This document shows, one piece after another, positions 54,863-64,000 of a stretch of 64,000 nt of DNA. The position numbers and the translations under genes are program-made. Position 1 is the first letter of the stretch. Each line of letters opens with the position of its first letter. The DNA is from Helianthus annuus (Eukaryota > Streptophyta > Magnoliopsida > Asterales > Asteraceae): positions 28,765,249 to 28,829,248 of the forward strand of contig NC_035447.2 of the NCBI RefSeq assembly GCF_002127325.2. The letters are read 5' to 3'. The notes beneath the pieces were generated by a model. It made no database searches. It was not told the DNA's origin and saw nothing but the letters and a program-made list of their open reading frames with translations.

Positions 54863-55332
54863 AACAAAACAAGCCCTAGACATCAATAACATCATAGTGT
54901 CACGTTTAGAGTCCAAAAAGAGGCCCAAACACACAAATCCACTTACCCGACCGAATATACTCCAAGCCCAAATTCTGCAGGTCGAATCGATAGATAGATA
55001 TATACACACGAAAAATAAAAATATATAAATGTCGTCATGTATGTAAATTTTGATTAGAATTACAACACGCACAATACAATGCACAAATTTCTTCACCTCT
55101 TTTTCTGTTATACCTCTTCTGAAACTGATAATCTTTCTGCTACATAATAATAACTAATTATTGTTTCAATACTCGATCTAACCACACATCATTCACCTCA
55201 ATTTCAATTTCTGCTTAGATCTGCCCTAATTTCTTCATAATTCACAGGTTTGCCTCTAATTTCTTCATCATTTTCTGCTTAATTCACGCTTATTTCTTAA
55301 CAATTTCTGTTTTTTGTTATCCAATTGCAGAT
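54863..55332 (+). promoter_or_regulatory. Upstream region and leader of the SIN3-like gene
   Basis: No separate gene. The last 250 bp are pyrimidine-rich and contain AATTCACAGGTTTG (about 55241), which could be the acceptor of a leader intron, and CAATTGCAG directly before ATATGAAACG. A TATA box was not assigned. The hAT-like element ends 478 bp before the ATG, so it may sit at the edge of the promoter. Confidence 0.4.
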
Positions 55333-58300
55333 ATGAAACGATTACGAGATGATGTGTTTAGTAATTCGCAAATCAAGCGACCTTTTGCCTCTTCGCGTGG
55401 AGAATCGTATGCTACAGTTGTTTCATTTTGTTCAATTTTGTGTGTTTGTTTGTTGATTTTGATTAGGTTATTATGTTATTGTTTATTTCTTTGCTCATGC
55501 AGGTGTGTGTTTTTGTTTAATTGTTTGTGAATTTGAATTTTTTGCGTAGTTATAAATTAGGTTGATTGATTGAGTAGAGGAATTACATGATTAGGATTAA
55601 TTGAGTTTTGAATTTTGAAATCATATGTAGCAAGAACTATGATTTGATTGTGTTATTTTGACTTTTGATCTAATTAGCTTTAAATTTGATGATTGATAAA
55701 AATATGTTCTTTTTGCCTTTTTATGTTATTAGGGCTTATGGTTATTAGATTGTAAGTTTGATAGAAAATAACTAGTTTTTTAGGGCACTTATTGACTACC
55801 GATGGAGGAATGGTTTGAAATCTTATTAACCGGATGTTTAGGGCATGGGATGTGATATACCTCCATTAATTTATTAAGTATTTGACTATATCCTGCAACA
55901 TGTTGAATGAATGCATCTGTGTAGGTGTTTGGATGTGTGTTTTCATAATGGTTGTTGCAATTATCAGATTCTGGTGAACGAATGTCATAATATCAGTTTA
56001 CCACTTTACCTGAACAGTTGAAATTAGATTAATGTGAATCAAATAACCATCACCACTTTAACTGTACATCCAAACACCCCTAACTTTATCTATGAGTGCA
56101 GGTTTACATCTGCAGTTTTCTCTGTATTTAACTTATTTGATATACAGTATTGTGTTTTTTTGGTCAAAGGGTCAACTTTTTACTCTCTTCATCTTGAAGG
56201 TATGGCCCAATCCAAGTCCCTGGAGGAGCAGGCGGTGACGTGGCAGGAGGTGTAGGCGGCGGTGGTGGTGGCGGTGCTAGTAGTGCTCAGAAACTCACCA
56301 CCACTGACGCTTTAACATACTTAAAGGAAGTTAAGGACATGTTCCAAGACCAGAGAGAAAAGTACGACTTGTTTCTTGATGTTATGAAAGATTTTAAAGC
56401 TCAAAGGTACATAAGTTATAGTCAAACGGTTGATATAATACGTTTCCGCTAGTTGTTTCCGCATTAACATGCAACTCATTTGACAATTTTCCTTACGCAG
56501 AATCGATACTACTGGGGTGATTGCAAGAGTGAAAAGTTTGTTCAAAGGACACAATAATCTTATTTTTGGGTTCAATACTTTCTTGCCCAAAGGCTATGAA
56601 ATTACTGTTATTGAGGATGACGAGCCTCCACCGAAGAAAACCGTCGAGTTTGATGAAGCTATAAGCTTTGTAAACAAAATAAAGGTGAAACCGATATCAA
56701 TATTCTTGTTTGCAAACGGACAAATATATTTTATATATTTATTCATTCTCTTTTCTCCTCTTTTGGTGCAGAGACGTTTTCAAAACGATGATCGTGTTTA
56801 CAAATCGTTTTTAGATATCTTGAATATGTATAGAAGGGAACACAAGGGTATCAATGAAGTCTACCAAGAGGTGATGTTCTATAACCGTATAAAAGAATCA
56901 TGTCACATATAACTGTATATAACTAGTAAATTTCCCCGTGTGTTGCGGCGGCGTTGAAACGTAAAGTAACTCGAATTTATACCGTTTAATGAAAACGTAT
57001 TATATTTGACTCGACTCGTCTCCGAACAAAATTTACGTCAAAACGTAGACCCACATAAAATGTACATAAAAATAAGCACGAAAACGTATTATATTTGACC
57101 CGACTTATTTGCGAAAGGAAATTTACGTCGAAACGTAAACCAACTTGAATATAAATCGACATGTGTAACAAAATAATGTTTTCTAAGTTAAAGAATGGTA
57201 CGGCGCGTTGCGGCGGCGTGGAAACGTTTCGATTTTATACCGTCAAATGAAAGCATATAATATTTGAGCCGACTCGATTTCGAACAATATTTATTTCAAA
57301 ACATACATAAAAACAAACACGAAAACATATTATATTTTACTCGAGTCATTTCTAGAAAACATTTACGCCAAAACGTAAATCAACTTAAATTTATACCGAT
57401 AAATATATAAAAATAAGCATGTAAAACTCCATTACAAGTCTTTAGAAAGTTGTGGGGTTGTAAGTGTAAATGCTAAAAGTTGAGGGATAAAAAAACACCA
57501 AAAGAAAAAAAAAACATTCATTACAAGTTACTGTAGACGAACTTATATTTGTAAATTATATATAATATTTTAATTTAATTTTGTATTGCATATATGAATT
57601 TATGCAGGTTGCTACTCTTTTTTATGATCATCCTGATCTTCTTGATGAGTTCACAAGATTCTTGCCAGATGCTTCTGCTGCTGCATCCGCACATCATTCT
57701 TCATTTCTCAGGCAATCGTATAATCGTTATGATGAACGGAGCTTGGCTATGGCCCCACGTAGACATACACAAATAGATAAAGTAAACAACTTGTTTTATT
57801 TTCACTATTTCTCTTTGGGCAGACTGCATAAAAAAGTAACCAGCTTTCAGAAGCTCTTATAAAGAAACCTCAAAATTTTAAATTTGTGTTTTAATGTTGA
57901 CCTGATTAATTGGTCAAACTGATGATGTTGGACCGGGAACTTTGACCATGTTGACTTTTTGGCGTATGGAAACCGGTTCACCTAAACTATTACTCTAAAA
58001 TCTAAATGAATATGTCGTAAAAGTTTTTAGTCTTTTTGCGTGTGCAAATGAGGCGTGATACGGTGATACCTTATATTTATTTTTTATGCATTTTTTTTTT
58101 CCTATTTTAATGTTTGATTTAAGGGACTAAATATTCATATGCTATTAGCAACGAGGGCGGCGGGACCCAAGTGGTGAAGGTCTTGAAATGGACGATGATA
58201 AAACAATGATCAAGAGGAAAAAGGAGAGCAGGGATAGAAGAATTCGCGATCAGGATTTCAAAGATTCAGATATCGATCATCGTTTAGAAAAACGAAAATC

Positions 58301-61300
58301 AGCACGAAAAGTCGAAGATTTTGGAGTGCACTCGGGTTTGGATCCATATGATGATAAAGATGCCCTAAAAAGTGAGTAAAACTAAAATTCTTTCTTGAAT
58401 ATTTCAGTTTTTTTTTTTTTTTTCAAAATGAAGTTATGTCAAACTTTTGATGTTTTACTATTTGTTGATCATAGGTTTGTACTGCCAAGAGTTTACTTTC
58501 TGTGAGAAAGTGAAAGATAGGCTACGTAATGCAGATGATTATCAAGCTTTCTTGAAGTGTCTACACATTTATAGCACAGAAATAATTACAAGAAAAGAAT
58601 TACAGAGCCTGGTATGTATATTTACCATCAGAGTAAAATGCCATTTTCGTCCCTGAGGTTTGGCCAGTTTTGCGATCCGCATCTGGTTCCAAAAGGTTTA
58701 AAATCTTACCATTTTCATCCAGCTCGTTAACTTCATCCATTTTTCTCCGTTAAGTCAAGGGTATTTATGTCTTTTTTGTTAACTTAAAGGACAATTCGGC
58801 CTTTTTCACTTTATGTACAAGCATTTAGCATATGGTAAAAGCATTCAAAATATCCTTGCTAAATAAAAAACAAAAACAAAAACAAGAAGGTTGATGATCC
58901 CTATGTACCCGGAAGATGAAACTTGCCTGATATGCCGTAAAGCTTGTATGGATAAGTACGGGGAGCACCTAGTGTAAAGAGCTCCTTGGGTTCAAATATC
59001 GGCATGACTGGGTGCGGGATGTTTTGTGGGACATCTTGAGAAGAGCTGGGATTTCTGCTAAGAAAGAGGCCCATGTGAATTTCCTCACGGACCCTGTGGA
59101 AGGGAGATCTACTCTGCGACCCGCAGATCTGCTCGTCTTTGGGGGCTGGGGGGAAACGTGCTTGTGTGGACCTCACGGGGGTTTCTCCTTTGGTTGGTTT
59201 AAGGGAAAACGTGTTTGTAGCTGGACAAGCAACAAGAAAGGTAGAATCAAAGAAAGTGGATAAGCACGCTAAAGCTTGCGCAGAGAACCAACATGTCTTT
59301 GTTTGCCAACATGCCTTTGTTTGCCTTTGATACATTTGGCTCCCTAGCATAGTTTTCAATAGCGGCTATAGCGATCGCTATAGCGCGCTATGTAGCAAAG
59401 CGATGAAGTGTCGCTATTTGGGTTATAGCAACTGATAGCGTAAATAGCGACAATTTTTTTTTAATGTAAATAGCAATTAGATATAGCTATAAAATAGCTG
59501 GATTATAGGTTTTTTGTAAAATATACATGTAAAATAGCATATATATACCAGGGTATTTTGATATAATATATATAAAAAAGTTTTCCAAATTCTTTTTCTA
59601 GTGTATCGCTATTTATAAAATAGCGGTCACTATTTGTCGCTATCTGTTATATAGCATAGGTCCCTTGTCGCTATTCACAATTAACAACTATGCTCCCTAG
59701 CGCCAGAAGCTATCCACTTCTTGACCAGGGTCCAACGGGTCATCCAAAGCAATTGTTCAGCCCCGGGGGTCAGGGGTTTGTCTTTGGAAGGTTAGGGTTT
59801 GCAATTCAGAAAGGGGTGGTGGCGCAGCTTGTTGCCCGTCTACCTTTTGTTTTGATATAACTTGGCAAGTTTTTTTAGTGTAAATAATCAGTATTTAATT
59901 TTTGTAAAAAAAAGAAGGTTAAAAGACGAAAATACCCCTGACTTAACGGAGAAAAATGGATGGAGTTAACGAGCTGGATGAAAATGGCAAAGATTTAAAA
60001 CCTTTTGGATCCAGATGCGGAAAAGCAAACCTTTGGACGAAAGTCACAAAACTGGTCAAATCCTCAGGGATGAAAATGGCATTTTTACTATTACCAATAT
60101 ATTGCCGCAGTTTGCTAAAGTCCTCGTTTTGTGAATAATCTTTTTTGTATTATTAAACTTTTTTCGTTTCAGGTTTCTGATTTACTTGGAAAGCACCCAG
60201 ATCTTATGGAAGGTTTCAGTGCATTTTTGGAGCGTTGTGAAAATATAGGTGGCTTTCGGAATTCGGACAGCATCCACTGTTTATTATATATATTGAAAAC
60301 TTTTTTTTTTCACTAACATGTCTTCTTTGCAGATGGATTCCTTGCCGGTGTGATGGACAAAAGTATGTCTTGTTTCTTCTTTATTTTTTATTCTTTTTCT
60401 AATTCAGTTGGTAAATTATTAAATTAATTCTGCTATGCATGGCAGAAGCTTTGTGGAACGAAGGGCATGCATCAAAGTCAACTAAAACAGAGGAAAAAGA
60501 ACGGGAGCATAGACGTGAAGTTTATGCATCTAAAGAAGACATGAACAAAGAGAAATATTGGGGGAAATCTATACAAGAACTTGATCTTTCTAATTGCCAG
60601 CGGTGCACTCCCAGTTACAGGCTTCTTCCTGATGATGTGAGTCTCTTTAAGTCTTACCGAGTCAAAACAGGTCCACTTGACCTGAAGACGAAATCGATGA
60701 ATTCAATATGATTCGAAAAATAATATTAATTAAATATACTATAAATATGCTATTTTGTCACATCAACCAACTTTGGCCCCGCAACTTTGGCATTAACCAA
60801 CTTAATAATGACATGTTTAGCCTCTCAACTTTAATAATGACATGTTTAGTCCCTCAACTTTAATAATGACATGTTTAGCCCCTTAACTAAAACATCAAAC
60901 AACTTTAACTCTTGCGATTTGCTTATTTTTATCTACATTTCGACCCCGCTACGGAGCGCGGTGGTAACCCACTAGTTATTACAATAATAACCTAAGCTTC
61001 GGGCAGCAATTAACCCGTTTTTGGCCCATTTGACATGTTTTGTTTCTGTAGCTGACGGTGTGTGTTTGGTGTTGTGTAGTATCCGATCCCGTCTGTCAGC
61101 CAGAGATCAGAACTTGGTTCTCAAGTGCTTAATGAAGTGTGGGTGTCTGTAACCTCTGGCAGTGAGGATTATTCTTTCAAACATATGCGTAGAAACCAGT
61201 ATGAAGAAAGTTTGTTCAGATGTGAGGATGACAGGTAATATTTCCGTCTCGAAAAAAAGAAAAAGAAAATAATATGTTGCCGATTTCATGACTAATAACA

Positions 61301-63582
61301 TCTTATGCATATAGTTTCTGTACCTTTGGTAGTAGTTCAATGTTTTAAAAACTGGTTTTTAAATCGTACCTGGTTGGGATCAGAAATGGTTCAACCGGTT
61401 GTACCGGGTTGACTGGTTAACCCTATAATCCTATAAAAATATAACTCCAACTCAAAAAATAACCCAAAACTACATGATTCCATAATCAAAAATCAATCTT
61501 CAAACAAAGGTTTTTTAGATAAACGAAATCTTGTGTTATAATTGGGTCTTTCACGGTAATTTGGATGGGCCGCTCCACTAAACTTAAAACTTTTAACATG
61601 GGCCAGTATGAACCAGTATTACCGGATATACCGGCGATTCGAATACTACATCAGAACCCTATTTATAACAGGCTCAACCGTACTAGGACAATAGACGATA
61701 GCCGGTTCAACCGGTATTACCAGCCGATTTGAAGCGGTTTTTAAAACATTGTAGTAGTTAGAGGTGGCTATTTTTACCCATGTACTTATGAATGGGGCAG
61801 TTTCGTTATGTTTTTACCTCTAACGTAACAGGTAAAAATGTTAGCTTAAAAGGAAATGTGTCAAAAGTCGCCAAAAGTTTATTTTTATCGCATAAAACGT
61901 CTACAATCATTTATTCAAAAACTACACTTTTTGCGATTATATTGTTTTTGTAATCATAAATGAAAATTCATAGAAAATGTACAATGTTTCGGACAATTAC
62001 TGCTTCGGATCAACTCAATCTAACTTGGTATGTTTTGACCCATACAAAAATGTTATCAATAGTAACTGTACATTCTGTTTTGATGATGCTTCTAGGTTTG
62101 AGCTGGATATGTTGTTGGAGTCAGTGAGTGCTACTGCTAAACGGGCTGAAGACTTATTAAACAACATTAACAACAAGTCAATCAGTACAGATGTTCCTAT
62201 CCGTATCGAGGAACATTTCACAGGTAATTAAAATATTCATTTATTCCACTTTTATCAGCACTCTGTACTAAAATAACGTTTTCGATTTTCTAATTGTTTT
62301 CATGGTTTTTTAGCTCTTGATTTAAGGTGTATTGAACGTTTATATGGTGATCATGGTCTCGATGTGATGGATATATTACGAAGAAATCCGTCTCTCGCAT
62401 TGCCCATTATATTGACCCGTTTGAAACAAAAACAAGAGGACTGGACAAAATGTCGATCAGATTTTAACAAGGTTTGGGCTGAAATTTATGCAAAGAATCA
62501 TTACAAGTCACTTGACCACCGTAGCTTCTATTTTAAGCAACAAGATTCAAAGAATCTCAGCACGAAATGTAAGTCATTTCTTTTTAATGAGTAAAATGCC
62601 ATTTTCGTCTCTGGTTTGGTCGGTTTTGTGACGTTCGTTCTAAGGTTTGTTTTTCCGCACCTGGATCCAAAAGGTTTGAAACATTGCCATTTTCAACCGC
62701 CCCGTTAACTCCATACATATTTCTCCGTTAAATCAGGGGTATTTCCGTCTTTTTTGTTAACTTAAAGGGCAATTCAGTCTTTTTCAGGGTATTCAGTCTT
62801 TTTACATAAAGTGAAAAAGACCGAATTGCCTTTTAAGTTAACAAAAAAGACGGAAATACCCATGAGTTAATGGAGAAAAATAGATGGAGTTAACGAGCCG
62901 GATGAAAATGGCAAGATTTCAAACATTTTGGATCCAGATGTGGAAAAATAAACCTTTGGACGAAAGTCACAAAACCGGCCAAACCTCAGGGGCGAAAATT
63001 GTATTTTACTCCTTTTTAATACTATTTGAAAAAAACATCATATTTTGTTAAATTTAAACCTTCTTTTGGTGTCTTGATGAACAGCTTTGGTGACGGAAAT
63101 CAAAGAAATAAAGGAAAAAAACCAGAAAGACAGTGATCTGCTAATGAGTATTGCTGCTGGAAGTAGACACTATGTTGTGCCAAATCTTGAATTTGAATTC
63201 ACGGACAACGAGATTCACCAAGACTTATTAAAACTAATTAAATATTCATGCGAAGAGGTTTGCACGACCAAGGAACAACTGAATAAAGTTGTAAGGTTAT
63301 GGACAACATTCTTGGAGCCATTGTTGTGTCTTCCTTCTCGTCCTCACGTTTCGGTCCTTTCGGACGGTGCTGAAGATGCTGAGACATCCACACATGCACC
63401 GGAGGTTAATGGAATTCCCATTGCTGCTGATGATGTTAAGCAATCAAAACCGGTGGCTTGCAATGGGGATCAAAACGGTTTGCCAGATCAAGTCGATTCA
63501 AGCAAAAATGGTTTGACTTATGGAGATGCGTTGACCAAGGAAGATGGGTCTAGACCAGAGAGAGACTCTAGTCCAGCCATAA
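55333..63582 (+). CDS. SNL: SIN3-LIKE transcriptional co-repressor scaffold (3' part beyond window)
   Basis: Fourteen exons were traced: 55333-55406, 56200-56406, 56501-56684, 56772-56870, 57608-57781, 58149-58371, 58475-58611, 60173-60248, 60333-60362, 60446-60636, 61080-61234, 62096-62223, 62314-62568 and 63085-63582. All junctions are GT-AG. The joined frame is open for 810 codons, starting MKRLRDDVF, the usual plant SIN3-LIKE start. PAH1 about 56-125 ([20 protein letters not shown]), PAH2 about 143-209 ([20 protein letters not shown]), PAH3 about 321-392 ([18 protein letters not shown]). HDAC-interacting region from about 442 ([60 protein letters not shown]). The family scaffolds histone deacetylases recruited by DNA-binding repressors in the nucleus. 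A Gly run (44-50) precedes PAH1. The last donor (63583) is tentative. The first part of exon 2 is less conserved, so that junction is slightly less sure. Confidence 0.93.
56924..57430 (-). mobile_element. Helitron-like remnant in SIN3-like intron 4
   Basis: The minus-strand end is GGGGAAATTTACTAGT, with the CTAG/T terminus and a decayed GC-rich hairpin beside it (CCCCGTGTGTTGCGGCGGCG on the plus strand). The interior has four degenerate copies of a GAAAACGTATTATATTTGAC unit, each followed by an ATTTACGTCAAAACGTA-like segment. The 5' end was not fixed. Confidence 0.45.
58900..59860 (+). pseudogene. Captured reverse-transcriptase-associated C-terminal fragment, broken
   Basis: In shifting frames it encodes [74 protein letters not shown] and, after the hAT insertion, [18 protein letters not shown]. 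This order matches the C-terminal part of a plant reverse-transcriptase-related protein found in many dispersed copies and often misnamed in databases. Identification is from memory of the family and should be searched. Several frameshifts and stops, plus the MITE at 59348-59692, make it non-functional. It lies wholly inside the MULE-like ends and was probably carried in with them. Confidence 0.55.
59348..59692. mobile_element. hAT MITE (345 bp) in the captured fragment
   Basis: It is flanked by CTCCCTAG (59340-59347 and 59693-59700). Ends CATAGTTTTCAATAGCG and an inverse ending in AACAACTATG. The interior is built of TAGCGATCGCTATAGCGC-like palindromic words. It is the latest insertion in this intron. 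Confidence 0.82.
60715..60974 (+). mobile_element. Helitron-like 3' end in SIN3-like intron 10
   Basis: The terminus CTAG (60971-60974) comes before a T. The hairpin-like CCCCGCTACGGAGCGCGG lies 12-30 bp upstream. The left boundary is arbitrary because no 5' terminus was found. Confidence 0.5.
60804..60890 (+). repeat. 29-bp tandem repeat, three copies, SIN3-like intron 10
   Basis: AATAATGACATGTTTAG recurs at 60804, 60833 and 60862 with CCTCTCAACTTT-type sequence between. It lies inside the Helitron-like sequence ending at 60974. Confidence 0.85.
61338..61751. mobile_element. hAT MITE (414 bp) in SIN3-like intron 11
   Basis: It is flanked by TAGTAGTT (61330-61337 and 61752-61759). Ends CAATGTTTTAAAAACTGG and GCGGTTTTTAAAACATTG. 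The interior has GGTTCAACCGGT words. It is the same family as the element at 52312. Confidence 0.87.
62589..63011. mobile_element. Foldback MULE-type MITE (423 bp) in SIN3-like intron 13
   Basis: It is flanked by CTTTTTAAT (62580-62588 and 63012-63020), a 9-bp duplication. The two arms (GAGTAAAATGCCATTTTCGT and its inverse GAAAATTGTATTTTACTC) pair along nearly the whole length, leaving only a short centre near 62800. It starts 20 bp after the exon 13 donor and ends 73 bp before exon 14, without touching splice sites. Confidence 0.87.
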
Positions 63583-63781
63583 GTATGTCTGGTTTGTATT
63601 CTTGCCATCTATGAATTTCTAAACAAAATGGCTGGTCAAGCAGGTTGGGTAACACGGTAACGGGTCAAAATAGACAACTTTTTGGTACAAGTCAATGCCA
63701 GCCGGTTCAGATTGGCCCATGATCAACTTTTTGCTCATTGTATTTTTGTCTGTAGTTTTATTGAATAGGACTATACTACTA

Positions 63782-64000
63782 GAGTAAATTGTCATTTTCG
63801 TCCTTGAGGTTTAGTCACTTTTACGACTTTCATCCAAAGGTTTGTTTTTCTGCATCTGGGACCTCATGGTTTCAAAATCTTGCGACTTTTGACCCTGAGG
63901 TTTGGTAATCTATTGCGACTTTTGTCCCTCCAGTTTGGTGCTCAGGGACGAAAATGACAAGATTTTGAAACCACGAGGATCCAGATGCGGAAAAACAAAC
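63782..64000. mobile_element. MULE-type MITE of the same family, cut by window end
   Basis: It begins GAGTAAATTGTCATTTTCGT and shows the same inner words (TTTGTTTTTCTGCATCTGG). The inverse arm starts near 63942 (CAGGGACGAAAATGACAAG). The right end is outside the window. It probably lies in intron 14 of the SIN3-like gene. Confidence 0.7.

Larger units (their letters stand above)
58631..60090. mobile_element. MULE-like element carrying a captured fragment, in SIN3-like intron 7
   Basis: The ends are GAGTAAAATGCCATTTTCGT on the left and its inverse on the right (GATGAAAATGGCATTTTTAC). The inverted homology continues about 170 bp inward on each side (CTCGTTAACT, TTAAGTTAACA-type words). Flanks TTACCATCA (58622-58630) and TTACCAATA (60091-60099) are an imperfect 9-bp duplication. 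The ends match those of the 62589-63011 element. Inside are a reverse-transcriptase-related fragment and a later hAT MITE, so it resembles a Pack-MULE. Confidence 0.7.

Noticed and set aside
59956..60138. Short frame starting near 59956
   Set aside because: It lies in the right inverted end of the MULE-like element, where similar frames appear in other copies by sequence identity only.

Overview
This window looks like nuclear DNA from a flowering plant, a eudicot and plausibly a member of the daisy family (Asteraceae). The evidence is GT-AG introns with T-rich tracts, plant-type Ty1/copia and Ty3/gypsy (Tat and chromovirus) LTR retrotransposons, plant Helitron, hAT and Mutator families, tRNA-derived SINEs, and a plant-type SIN3-LIKE gene. 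The family-level placement rests on repeat style only and is not firm. All coordinates, alignments and counts were made by eye.

Left third (1-38,287): nested retrotransposons. A minus-strand Tat-type gypsy element (1-3633, continuing off the left edge) sits in the leader of a decayed plus-strand chromovirus (3634-10617). That chromovirus abuts the gag of a second decayed chromovirus (10618-15548). Then comes a SIRE-type copia element of about 12.3 kb (15937-38282), with 785-bp LTRs and a perfect 5-bp target duplication GAATC. Besides gag-pol it carries two extra ORFs, each with a TATAAATA box about 90 bp before its ATG. Its second extra ORF is split by a nested chromovirus (25299-35312) arranged as truncated pol, LTR, gag-pol, LTR.

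Middle (38,288-55,332): AT-rich intergenic DNA with well-delimited DNA transposons. There are two Helitrons with hairpins and CTAG ends, SINEs (two with target duplications), hAT MITEs with 8-bp duplications, several tandem duplications, and a structurally complete Mutator-like element (45250-50220). The Mutator-like element has 223-bp near-perfect terminal inverted repeats (TIRs), a 9-bp target duplication, a four-exon transposase open over 1053 codons, and a convergent small gene for a GRF zinc-finger/coiled-coil/membrane-anchor protein. Both genes begin with a matching TATA box just inside their own TIR, about 75-80 bp before the ATG. This two-gene layout resembles maize MuDR but with a different partner gene, and it is the most interesting object in the window.

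Right end (55,333-64,000): the single recognisable host gene, a SIN3-LIKE co-repressor scaffold. Fourteen exons are visible with three PAH domains and the HDAC-interaction region, and the gene continues past the right edge. Its exons join in one open frame, while its introns hold many DNA-transposon insertions. One of these carries a captured reverse-transcriptase-related fragment that was later split by a hAT MITE.
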